Assembly (NCBI RefSeq): GCF_963082655.1
Contig: NC_081556.1
Span: forward strand, 66,455,727 to 66,519,726
Direction of reading: 5' to 3'
DNA length: 64,000 bases
From: Stomoxys calcitrans
Taxonomy: Eukaryota > Arthropoda > Insecta > Diptera > Muscidae
The position numbers and the translations under genes are program-made. Positions 55,914 to 64,000 of this stretch are shown piece by piece. The notes beneath the pieces were generated by a model, which saw only the letters and a program-made list of their open reading frames with translations, searched no databases and was not told the origin of the DNA. How positions within the stretch are numbered: position 1 is the stretch's first letter; each line of letters starts with the position of its first letter.

Positions 55914-56941
55914 TCATTCAGGGCCTTCGTGATCCGCTGCTGTCAAAGTACTTTCTGAGATCCGTGCTTCCCCGCTGGCGCACACTTTGAACCCAGTCCA
56001 ACCGGATGACCCACCTACACAGGGATTGTCGGGTCCCGGTTCGATGCCATCCCTTCCTGTCTCGATCGTGGCCCGGCGATTTTCACTCTCCTGCCATCCG
56101 TCAGACTTAAGCGATGTGGTCGATAGTTCCCCAGGCAAGTGTCCAGCAACAACTACTGAGTCGTCTCCTGTATCCCCGACCCCACCGCTTCTATAGACCT
56201 TCACTTTCAGCTTGTTGAATCCGTAGGATACAACCCCTTCAGACTTTTTGTGGTCTGCGAGACAGACGGAGTTTAGTACGAATTCTGCATGTCTCCATCA
56301 GCCTCATCCAAGCTACCAATCTTCCAGTCGGTGGTTGAATAATTGGGATTACATTCTCTAAGTTTTCCAAGCATGAATTTAGGATTTGAAGAAATCCCTA
56401 ATATCCAAGCATGCGCCATTGTTCGAGAAGGAATAACTTCCTTCTTGACTAAATCTAGTGCTGCACCCGGCCAGATCTCACCGATCTCGGCCCCGATACC
56501 AGCCTGCGTCGTCACAAACTGGAGGAAACCCAGGAAATTCCGCTAGGACATCGGAGTATACTGATGACAGTTCATTGACTACCCCACTCCAATTATTCCT
56601 AGGTATGCAGCCCTGTTCTTCTACCTTGTCGACTACTGTCATCATCAAACTGTCCCAGCGACATTACCAAAGGTTCTTGGACCCATCTTACTGTTGTTCA
56701 CCCTAGTTCTTTTAGGCATGGAATGCCCTCCAGGTGACCACAGCTCTTTGGCTGACTGCGGTCCAGTTTCAAATCCAGACGTGTACAGTGCAACGAATTC
56801 CCGAGCCCAATTTAGGAAGTCTCTCGCCCTATTAGTGAGAGTCTTAGGATCATTTCTCACAATAAAAGCAATTACAAGCATCAGGTATAATATAATCAAT
56901 ATGTTGAACAAAGGTTCAGGAAAAATCAAAAATCTTTCCAA
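55914..56941 (-). pseudogene. LOA-2 copy 3 ORF1 remnant
   Basis: N-terminal side at right (56645-56941): NRARDFLNWAREFVALYTSG, then PKRTRVNNSKMGPRTFGNVA, the basic start. The middle (56273-56515) reads VIPSRTMAHAWILGISSNPK, then KLRECNPNYSTTDWKIGSLD, a pattern of LOA ORF1 proteins (W-x-x-x ... L--NP---T-DW) often labelled DUF4780. The C-terminal side (55914-56204) is charged and glycine-rich (VGDTGDDSVVVAGHLPGELS). Frames shift between the parts. Resembles the LOA-1 ORF1 in plan, not in sequence. Confidence 0.65.
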
Positions 56942-56959
56942 GATGGCTAACTGACATAT

Positions 56960-57753
56960 TTTCCAATTTTGAATGAAGTTTGGATAGATGACGCAATCTC
57001 TGAAAAGAGACGTGAGCTCATTTTGACAAATTTATAAGAAGCTTTGGAGATTGACCAAGTCTTTCTGTAAATCTAAGACATCAAATATAGACTCTATTCT
57101 ATGAAATATTTTTAAATCATCATCATAGAGAAGAAAACTAGATGTTAAAAAACACGAGGGAATGTCGGTTACGAATAAGATATAACAAGTAGAGCCCCAA
57201 AATACTAACCTGAGGCACACCAGAAGTTTGAATATAAGGCGAAGATACAAAACTCTCCACCTTAACTGAAGATATAAAGTAGTCCATGAAAGAAAAATGG
57301 AGTGCAATCCTAATTTTGCAAAATAGAATGAGATACTCGATCGAAAGCTTTAAATAAATCTGTGTAAATAGCTTAAACTTGACAGCCACTTTCAATGGCA
57401 GATGGGCAATATTTCGTAAACAGTACCAAATTACTTGTAGTTGATCTCCCTAAAAAAAATACATGGTGATGGGGAGAAAAAATTAAAAACTTTTTGTGAA
57501 TAACATACTCAAACACTTTTGAAACACACGACAGTTTTGCAGTTGTCCTGGAACAAGTTATGTCGTCTTTTCTGCCACCTTTAAAAATTGGGATAATTTA
57601 TGCAACTTTCCATCTATTAATAAATAGACCTACTTTAATAGATAGATTTAATATAAAAGTTGAAATGGGAGCTACACAAATAGAACACTTTTTTTTAGAA
57701 AATAAGCATTGCTTTATTATTTGTTACAAAAGAATAAAAATTAGATTTAAAAC
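56960..57753 (-). pseudogene. Jockey-clade element, copy 2: RT palm
   Basis: Minus-strand code, frames shifting, right to left: WKVA near 57600-57620 followed by IIPIFKGGRKDDITC; AKLSCVSKVFEYVIHKKF; STTSNLVLFTKYCPSAIESG; SFMDYFISSVKVESFVSSPY; QTSGVPQVSILGLYLLYLI, which is the G-I-P-Q-G-S block with changes; and YDDDLKIFHRIESIFDVLDL, the active-site box with YDDD instead of YADD. The plan is Jockey. A modular repeat separates it from its linker at 58545-58820. Confidence 0.75.
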
Positions 57754-58521
57754 AAGAAGCAAAATCGGGAGATCGGTTTACATGGTAGCTGTGTCAAGCT
57801 ATAGATCGATTCAGACCATGTTGCACACGTATGTTGAAGGCCATGGGAGAAGCAGTTGTACAAAATCTGTGCCAAATCGGATGAGAATTGCGCTCTCTAG
57901 AGGCTCAAGAACTCAAGATCCCAGATCGGTTTATATGACAGCTATATTAGGGTATGGAGCGATTTGGATCATGCTTCGCATAAATGTTGGAAGTGATATC
58001 AAAACACTATGTGCAAAATTTCAGTCAAATTAAATGAGAATTGCGCCCTATAGAGGCTCAAGAATTCAAGATCCCAGATCGGTTTATATGGCAGCTATAT
58101 CAGGGTATGGAGCGATTTGGACCATACTTCGCACAGTTGTTGGAAGTCAAAACACTAGGTGCAAAATTTTATTCAAATCGGACGAGAATTGCGCCCACTA
58201 GAGGCTCAAGAAGTCAAGACTCAAGATCGGTTTATACGGCAGCTATATCAAAACATGGACCGATTTGGCCCATTTATAATCCTAACCAACCTAAACCAAT
58301 AAGAAGTATTTGTGCAAAATTTCAAGCGGCTAGCTCTACTCCTTCAAAAGTTAGCGTGCTTTCGACAGACAGACGGACGGACGGACATGGCTAGATCGAT
58401 ATAAAATTTCATGGCGATCAAGAATATATTTACTTTAAGGGGTCTCAGACGAATATTTCGAGTAGTTACAAACAGAATGACGAAATTGGTATACCCTCAT
58501 CCTATGTTGGAGGGTATAAAA
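57754..58521 (+). repeat. Muscid modular repeat, copy 5
   Basis: 5' truncated, 3' end present (GGTATACCCTCATCCTATGT then TGGAGGGTATAAAAA). About four modules. AAGAAGCAAA occurs at its left edge (57754-57763) and again just past its right end (58521-58530). It splits Jockey copy 2. Confidence 0.85.
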
Positions 58522-58544
58522 AGAAGCAAACATATTAATAACAT

Positions 58545-58820
58545 CCATACCAGATTTTGATGTGCAGATATTCAATGTGACAGTAGATGGGATATAAGAT
58601 GTTTTCCTTTTAGAATTAACATAAGGCCAGAAGCTTTTGGGACTGGCTTTAATTTCATTTTATTTAACCAAAAAAAATTAAATTCACGCTGTAAATGCTT
58701 GCATTGGACCTCATCTTCTGGATCACCATGCACCAAAAAGCGCTTATGGAATTTATTTCGCTTTTTTTTTTGGTTTTTTTTTTTACACCTTTCGTATACC
58801 AAGGCAGTCTTTACCGTTTA
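58545..58820 (-). pseudogene. Jockey copy 2: linker before RT
   Basis: Frame 58572-58802 reads YERCKKKNQKKKRNKFHKRF, then DPEDEVQCKHLQREFNFFWL and KPVPKASGLMLILKGKHLI. Charged text with LQREF and a K-A-S-G (for K-A-N-x-K-S-F-W) block is the linker of Jockey ORF2. It belongs with the RT at 56960-57753. Confidence 0.6.
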
Positions 58821-59430
58821 TTTTTCCTTAATGGAACATTAGCTTTAAGTATAGCATAGACTATTTCTATAAAAAAATTATAACAACTGATGATATTTTA
58901 TCATTAAAGATTGTTGCCCAATAAATGGAGCAAAGAAATCAAGTCAACACCTTCAAATCGCAAACGTTATAATTTAGAGCTAGATTTTGCCAAGATGATG
59001 ATATTAGAAAATTAAAATAACCTACTTAAAAAAAATATTCATGTGATGTAGATTAATGGGGAAATTGGAGCCAAACATTCATAAACATTACATTTTAAAT
59101 AATTAGGAGCAAAAATAAGATCAAGAAAGCGGAGCAGTTGAAAAAAAAAAATGATTAATTTGGACAAGATTTAAACTTAATAGAGTATAAATACAATTGA
59201 CCTCCTAGTTCTTATTTACATTAGGGGTCGTCAAATTGTGACCAACAAATGTTAGGTAGATTGAAATTTCACATATATATAAGGCAAACATTATAAAACA
59301 CGCAGCAATATGATATAATAATCCATTGTCATCATCCGAACCACATAAGTGTGACTATCCTTGTCAATATTAGGGTTTCAACCGGACAAATGTTTTTATA
59401 TAAAAGAAAACCTAACACATTCCAACTATA
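58821..59430. other. AT-rich spacer
   Basis: No frame or repeat that I can assign. Confidence 0.4.
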
Positions 59431-59439
59431 AGATCCTTC

Positions 59440-59655
59440 TATGTATCTGCAGTTCGATTGCGAAAACAAAATCAAGTACATTCGGCGTACACTTATCGTG
59501 GATTGGTCTATATCAAACACTTTGTTAATGATAACCCAATTGGCATTGAACACATCGATATGCTGGATACTCTTTTTCGCTCTACTGAAACTAGCAGAGA
59601 ACAACATAACGCAGAGACTTGCTATAACTATAATGATGAGAATCTTTTTAATTAA
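59440..59655 (+). pseudogene. CR1-like copy 2, ORF1 C-terminal remnant
   Basis: The plus frame reads AVRLRKQNQVHSAYTYRGLV, then YIKHFVNDNPIGIEHIDMLD and a short end. The phrase SAYT--G-VY-K with a following I-I-----L is like the C-terminal (FP-type) domain of non-LTR ORF1 proteins, and it lies just upstream of the ORF2 endonuclease. The stop at 59653-59655 ends it. The assignment is inferred from position and a short motif. Confidence 0.45.
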
Positions 59656-59781
59656 ATTTTTCAAGATATTAAACCCTTTTAAACTATATTTTATTTATCT
59701 TTCAAACAAAATAACTTTGCCTTTCCATATATAAATTTAAAATCAAAGATTTGTACTGTCTACAATTAGAATCTACACCTG

Positions 59782-60373
59782 ATGGTCAGGGTTCTAGCGG
59801 TGTTGGACGTTATTGCGGTCTCTGAGACATGGTTTCAACCACATTATGGGAATAGACTGGTATCCGTAGTTGGGGACAGGTTTTTAAGATCCGATCGGGA
59901 CGGCAGAGGTGGTGGAGTTGCTATCTATTTAAGACATGATATAGATTTCAGACCCATTGCTTCGTCTGGTTCAACAGACAAAGTTGAATATATTTTTGCC
60001 GAATTGCACTGTTTGCGTAGAAAAGTTCTGGTTGGAGTTGTATACCGTCCTAATAAAAGATTGAAATATGATGACTTTGTGAAGAGACTTGAGGATATAA
60101 ACTGTCCTTATGATGATATTATAGTCACAGGTGACTATTTATTTATTTAATAGTAATGGGGTTGAAGAGACACATTTGACGGGGAGCATGCAATCAACAG
60201 GGTTGCATGTTGTTAATTCAAATACTGCCACACACTATACAACGACAACAGAGACTCTTATTGACTTTTTCTTCGTAAGTTCCAAGACAGATGTGAAGTT
60301 ATGTGATCAATTATCGGCACCCCTATTTTCAAAACATGATTTATGTTTTTTGACTTATGTTATTGCAATTTGA
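59782..60373 (+). pseudogene. CR1-like copy 2 endonuclease
   Basis: LDVIAVSETWFQPHYGNRLV has the SETW motif with the metal-binding E; DRDGRGGGVAIYLRHDIDFR is the glycine-rich motif; YIFAELHCLRRKVLVGVVYR the central strand; and DIIVTGDYLFI the GD block (normally GDFN). After a frameshift near 60140, SKHDLCFLTYVIAI holds the final S-D/K-H block (family SDH, here SKH). The order and spacing match the APE-type endonuclease of about 230 residues, but the frameshift and the SDH change make it inactive. Confidence 0.8.
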
Positions 60374-60949
60374 ATATACAAGTATAACATATATACATAA
60401 CTAACTACTTTGTGAAATAGGCACCGTTGAGTGGCAGGAGCTTTATGCTATGTCTTGCGTGGATGAACAGACTGCATTTCTTCAACGTAATGTGAGTCAG
60501 ATTTTCGACAAAATATGTTTCGATGAAGACCCGCACTGTTTTTTTGAATGGCAATCAGTGGTTTGATAAAAATGATAAATATTTGATAATAATCAATACT
60601 TTAATATTGCTTCGTAAAAGAGATTTTGCGTACTCTCGATGGAAGCGTTTTAGAACACCTGAACTCTTTAATGATTACGTGAGAGGAATCAGACCACTTC
60701 TTGTATAAAGACGAAGAAGATAGCTTATTTTAGTCGTAAATTTCAAGAGGCATTGAACACGAAAAGTATTTGGAGATATATAAAGTCAATTGGAATTGGA
60801 AGTGATAACGAATCAATTGGTAGTCATGTTGATTTAGATGAGATTAATAGGAGTTTCTTGAACATATCTTTTCCGCAGCCAAACGTACATTTCTACGACC
60901 GTGAATTTAGTAACGTAAACCATAGTAGTGACAGCCCTCACCAGACCTA

Positions 60950-61520
60950 CGTTTTAATCTTGAGCGTTTTGAACAAAGGGATATCGTTAGCGTTGTAGAA
61001 TCGATTAAGTCTAATGCCATTGGTTCAGATGGTATTGACCCGAGATTTTTTAGGATAATTCTACCCTTTATTCTTCTGTATATGTGCCATCTTTTTAACA
61101 ATATTATTTTAAGGAGTTGCTATCCACAGTCTTGGAAACGGGCAAGGATAGTCCCAATACCAAAGAATAAGCAGGAATTTAGGCCAATAGCAATACTTCC
61201 ATACATCTCTAAGATATTTGAAACTCTAGTCAACCGGAAAATATCAGGATATATTGCAAATAATTCGCAGCTAATAGATTTTCAATCTGGTTTCCGGCCA
61301 AAGCACAGTTGCACTACTGCACTTTTGAAAGTAGTTGAAGATGTAAGGAGTGATATAGACAGCGATAAAGTTACCTTTCTTGTTCTTTTAAATCATTCGA
61401 AGGCATTTGATTCCGTTGATCCCAAAGTACTCTGGTCTAAACTGAAACATTTATTTACATTTTCTGAAAGAACAACGGACCTTATATTTTCCTATCTTTC
61501 GCGGAAGAAGCCTTTGTCAT
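60950..61520 (+). pseudogene. CR1-like copy 2 reverse transcriptase, first half
   Basis: NAIGSDGIDPRFFRIILPFI, then PQSWKRARIVPIPKNKQEFR with PIAILPYISKIFETLVNRKI, DFQSGFRPKHSCTTALLKVV and FLVLLNHSKAFDSVDPKVLW. The catalytic D of LDHSKAFD is kept in KAFD while the preceding D is N (LLNHSKAFD). A 147-codon open frame (61082-61525) is the best preserved part. The YADD box is missing. Confidence 0.85.
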
Positions 61521-61757
61521 CGTAAAGCACTATCTTGAACTTGAATCCTTTCTTTGAAACATGCGGTGTGTAGAAGACTTGCGGACGAATTTCCGACTCT
61601 AATACTTTGACATATAATGAGAGATATACAATCAGAGTTCCATATAATTGTGAGTTTGTCAGATTGTTAGTGAAATTCATTCCCACAATTTCGTTATATG
61701 GAGGTAATCAACTGATGCTCCGACTGATAAGACCTGAATTTTGGATTCCTAAGGCTA
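61521..61757 (+). pseudogene. BEL/Pao integrase zinc-finger region, first part
   Basis: The plus frame reads TILNLNPFFETCGV, a stop, KTCGRISDSNTLTYNERYT, VPYNCEFVRLLVKFIPTISL and GGNQLMLRLIRPEFWIPKAR. In BEL/Pao pol the pattern G-GGR, a short gap, P-I---H-, then H---H-G--L-------FWI is the region before integrase. The gag-to-RT parts are absent here. It stops at the LOA-1 copy H insertion and continues at 63829. Confidence 0.8.
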
Positions 61758-63828
61758 GGTTAGGGTGCAGATAATAATGCGCCCCATTGACATACACCTA
61801 AGCCAGTAATCGGCTTGTTGTGCGCTCTAAAAACTATAAAGTAACCTCTAAAAAGAAAATTTTAAGTTAGGAATTCCGTGCCACTTACAAAATCGTTAAT
61901 TGTTTTCAATACCACCTAAGTTGGTTCATGTCTGATATTGTGTCTCCACCTAAGTGCCGGTATCTGTTGGACGCGAAAGTCGGGCTATGACAAAGGAAAT
62001 GCTCCAACGTCTCATTATATTCGCTGCAGGCCCTACATATGCTTAACTTGTCGCAACGATTTTACATAATGTAGTCCTATGTGTCCCGTTATGATACCAA
62101 TAGCTATACTGACCTCCTTCTTACTTTCTTTCAGTAATAGCCTCGCCGTCCTACTCCCTTAAAACGGACTGCGTCGACCCGAAAGGCTTCGGGTTAACCA
62201 AGTTTATTGACGGCAGTCCTCTGGCCTTCCGCGCCAAATCGTCTGCCTTTCCATTCTTCCTTACTTCGTTATGGCCCGGCACCCAAACGATCCAGATTTT
62301 GCCATCCTCAGAGAATGCGTTAATCTCCTTCATACACTGCAAGACCGTTCGTGACCTTACCGTCCTGGTTGTTATTGCCCTTATGGCAAATTTACTATCC
62401 ATAAAGATGTTCAGACTCGATGTCCTCGCGTTAGCATTACACCACTTTACGCATTCCGTGATCGCCCGGATCTTCGCCTGCAGGACCCTATTATGGTCCC
62501 TGGGTTCTCAATGTAGACTCCCAGGCCCACTCTGTCCTCCAGCTTTGATCTATTCGTGTAACATGATCTTCCAGATGGCAATACTAGGTTTCCGTCAATC
62601 TTAGACTGTGCCGATGGCAACAGTACCTCGCGCTCCACATCAAGGTTCATCATAGGTATTCGATCGGACACCTCTTATCTTCCTTCCAGGTTTCCTATCG
62701 TCGCCTCGATTATACCGCGATGGTATGAACTGCTCCCATCCTCAATCCATTCTCTCATAGCCGTAGTGGCTGCCTCACACGTAATCTGTATATTAATGGG
62801 ACGGATATCTAGAATAGTCTCCAGTGGCCTAGTAGGAGTGGTCCTCATCGCTCCGCCTATGCCAAGACAACATGTTCTCTGAATCTATTGTATGGTCCTT
62901 ATGTTACACTTTTTCTCCATAGCAGTCCAGCATACTACTGAGGCGTAAGTAAGTGTTGGTCTAATCACGCTCCTGTAGAGCCAGTAGACTATCCTAGGAT
63001 TCAGGCCCCACTACGGCCCGTCTACATAGCGCCCAACATCTGTGTGCCTTCTCGGTACGCTCCACCTTCGTCTTCCTCGTGAACAGGCTTATTTGAGATT
63101 TCTCTGGGTTTAAATCGAGACGTCTGGGTCTAGCCCAGTCATATACCATATGCAAGACCCTTTCGGCCTTTCTACACAGCTGGTTCGGATCCTTACCCCT
63201 TAGAAGTATTATAACATCGTCTGCGTAGCAGACGGGTTCAAATCCCTCCTCAGTTAGCATCCGTAATAGGTAATTTATGGTGGTCACCCATAGGAGTGGC
63301 GATAAAATGCCTTGTGCCAATTTCTCCCTTATATTTATGCCATGGGATACACAATTTATCCACCTGTTCCTTAGCATATGGTTTATCCAGTCGCTAAGGA
63401 CCGAGTCCACCCAGTACTGGTCTAGGGAATGGATCAGTGTGTCGGTCCGCACATTGTTAAAAGCCCCCTCGATGTCATTGTATACCGCCAGCGTGTACGT
63501 TTTGGCATCGAAGAATTCTTGTATTTTATGCCCAACCTCGTGTAGGGCAGTATCCGCCGACCTTTCCTTGATATTGGCATGCTATTTGTATTTGAGCAGT
63601 TCGCTGGATGTCTTACTCTTTATCATGGTGTCCACAATACGTTCCATGGTTTTGAGTAGAAAGGACGTAAGGCTTATGGATCTGTAGGCCTTTGCTAGGT
63701 TTGGTGTCGCATAATTTGCCTTGCCGGGCTTGGGTATAAACACTACCCTGGCCTCATGCCATGCTTTCGGAGTATATGCAAGTCCTATGCACGCTGTGAA
63801 AATGTTGGCCAGATGAGGCGCCAGATAG
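61758..63828 (-). mobile_element. LOA-1 copy H, 5' truncated, with target duplication
   Basis: Flanked by TCCTAAGGCTA at 61747-61757 and 63829-63839, an 11-bp duplication. The 3' end is at the left (GGTTAGGGTGCAG). Minus code: cysteine tail region lost by deletion near 62100; RNase H (IWIVWVPGHNEVRKNGKADD, DGNLVLPSGRSCYTNRSKLE); RT (LLRMLTEEGFEPVCYADDVI, intact YADD). 5' truncation inside RT at the CCAGATAGTC site. Confidence 0.93.
62151..63452 (-). pseudogene. LOA-1 copy H ORF2 pieces
   Basis: Frame 62994-63452 carries the RT palm end with YADD and the following DWARPRRLDLNPEKSQISLF; a deletion then joins KTKVERTEKAHRCWALCRRA of the thumb. Frame 62447-62671 holds the RNase H start, where the first catalytic D of TDGS is N (CYTNRSK). 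Frame 62151-62402 holds the last part with WVPGH and KADD. The N for D change plus frameshifts mark it as dead although it is among the less decayed copies. Confidence 0.82.
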
Positions 63829-64000
63829 TCCTAAGGCTAAGAATTTAACAGAAACTGTGATTTACAAATGCAAGGTGGTCGTAATATCAAAGAAAAAATT
63901 GCAAATGCTGCTTATGGGAATTCATAAGCTGCTTTAAGGCTCACTTCTACAAAATAAGCAGTAGTATGAAATACACCTTCGACGAATTCTCCACTCTCTT
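63829..64000 (+). pseudogene. BEL/Pao integrase, continuation to the window edge
   Basis: After the duplicated TCCTAAGGCTA the frame goes on PKAKNLTETVIYKCKVVVIS then KKKLQMLLMGIHKLL. In BEL/Pao integrase the finger is completed by I--C--C with K-K--Q-LMG-LP following; the second Cys is V here (CKVVV for CKVCV). The element leaves the window at 64000. Confidence 0.75.

Larger units (their letters stand above)
53505..56950 (-). mobile_element. LOA-2 copy 3: longest of the family
   Basis: The 3' end is at the left (TTAGCTTAGGTTAGGTTTAAG), then 3' UTR, RNase H, RT, linker, and at the right ORF1 remnants out to about 56950. The endonuclease is gone: linker text at 55606-55800 passes into ORF1-end text by 55914. 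A Tc1/mariner-superfamily fragment interrupts the RNase H/thumb join at 54145-54336. No exact 5' end could be fixed since no second 5' copy is in the window. Confidence 0.8.
59440..61520 (+). mobile_element. CR1-like non-LTR element, copy 2
   Basis: Plus-strand ORF1 end, endonuclease, linker and the first half of RT follow in order. It stops at about 61520 within RT, where BEL/Pao sequence begins. Relative of copy 1 at 42.1-44.45 kb: both read S-D/E-GIDPRF, WK-A-I---P, and L-HSKAFD. Internal deletion between endonuclease and linker near 60150-60450. Confidence 0.75.

Noticed and set aside
59332..59734. Overlapping hydrophobic frames on both strands (97-110 codons)
   Set aside because: AT-rich chance frames. 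The third frame, HSAYTYRGLVYIK, has the retrotransposon motif and explains the region better.

Overview
The window looks like repeat-rich DNA of a calyptrate fly, most likely a muscid (house fly, stable fly or horn fly group). The reasons are strong AT richness, LOA-clade, Jockey and CR1-like non-LTR retrotransposons, a mariner with TTGGGTTGCCC ends, and a modular repeat starting near 'CTAAGTTCGGCCGGGCCGAA' that I remember as very common in muscid genomes. The genus cannot be fixed without a search. I find no convincing intact host gene, no tRNA or rRNA gene, no CRISPR array and no prokaryotic operon. The window is intergenic or intronic DNA built from nested, mostly dead transposable elements; one possible host exon remnant lies near 14.8-15.06 kb.

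Layout. 0-2.1 kb: AT-rich with one unrecognised small ORF. 2.1-10.6 kb: two LOA-1 retrotransposons (minus), the first carrying a plus-strand RTE-like fragment, with a tRNA-type SINE between them. 10.8-14.6 kb: DNA transposons, namely a Tc1-like remnant holding a 650-bp inverted-repeat element, a deleted mariner, and a Tigger/pogo element with clear TIRs and a TA duplication. 16.1-18.6 kb: two opposed arrays of GGTACC-containing repeats with one Helitron-type end, hit by a LOA-1 fragment. 20.1-27.6 kb: a broken Gypsy element split by LOA-1 fragments and a muscid modular repeat. 27.6-33.1 kb: the best LOA-1 copy, with both ends, ORF1 and ORF2. 33.1-40.7 kb: a second LOA family (LOA-2), two modular repeats, a Helitron-like copy and a short LOA-1 copy. 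42-44.5 kb: a CR1-like element split by LOA-2. 45.8-48.5 kb: a second RTE copy split by a 1.6-kb TGTAGT...ACTACA element with a 4-bp duplication. 49.1-51.75 kb: a second deleted mariner, then a complete Helitron-like copy holding a SINE with an 11-bp target duplication. 51.9-58.8 kb: a small palindromic MITE, two Jockey remnants, a long LOA-2 copy and another modular repeat. 59.4-64 kb: a second CR1-like element, then a BEL/Pao integrase fragment split by a LOA-1 copy with an 11-bp target duplication.

How the parts relate. Nesting gives relative ages. Gypsy, BEL, CR1-like and the second RTE element were targets; LOA-1, LOA-2, the SINE and a TGTAGT element landed in them later. The RTE fragment in the first LOA-1 copy landed later still. 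All eleven LOA copies (eight LOA-1, three LOA-2) and both Jockey remnants lie on the minus strand, while RTE, CR1-like, Gypsy and BEL pieces lie on the plus strand. Two mariner copies 36 kb apart and in opposite orientation share one internal deletion junction, so a deleted form was itself mobile. Coordinates of decayed elements are approximate to roughly 10-30 bases unless a target duplication fixes them.
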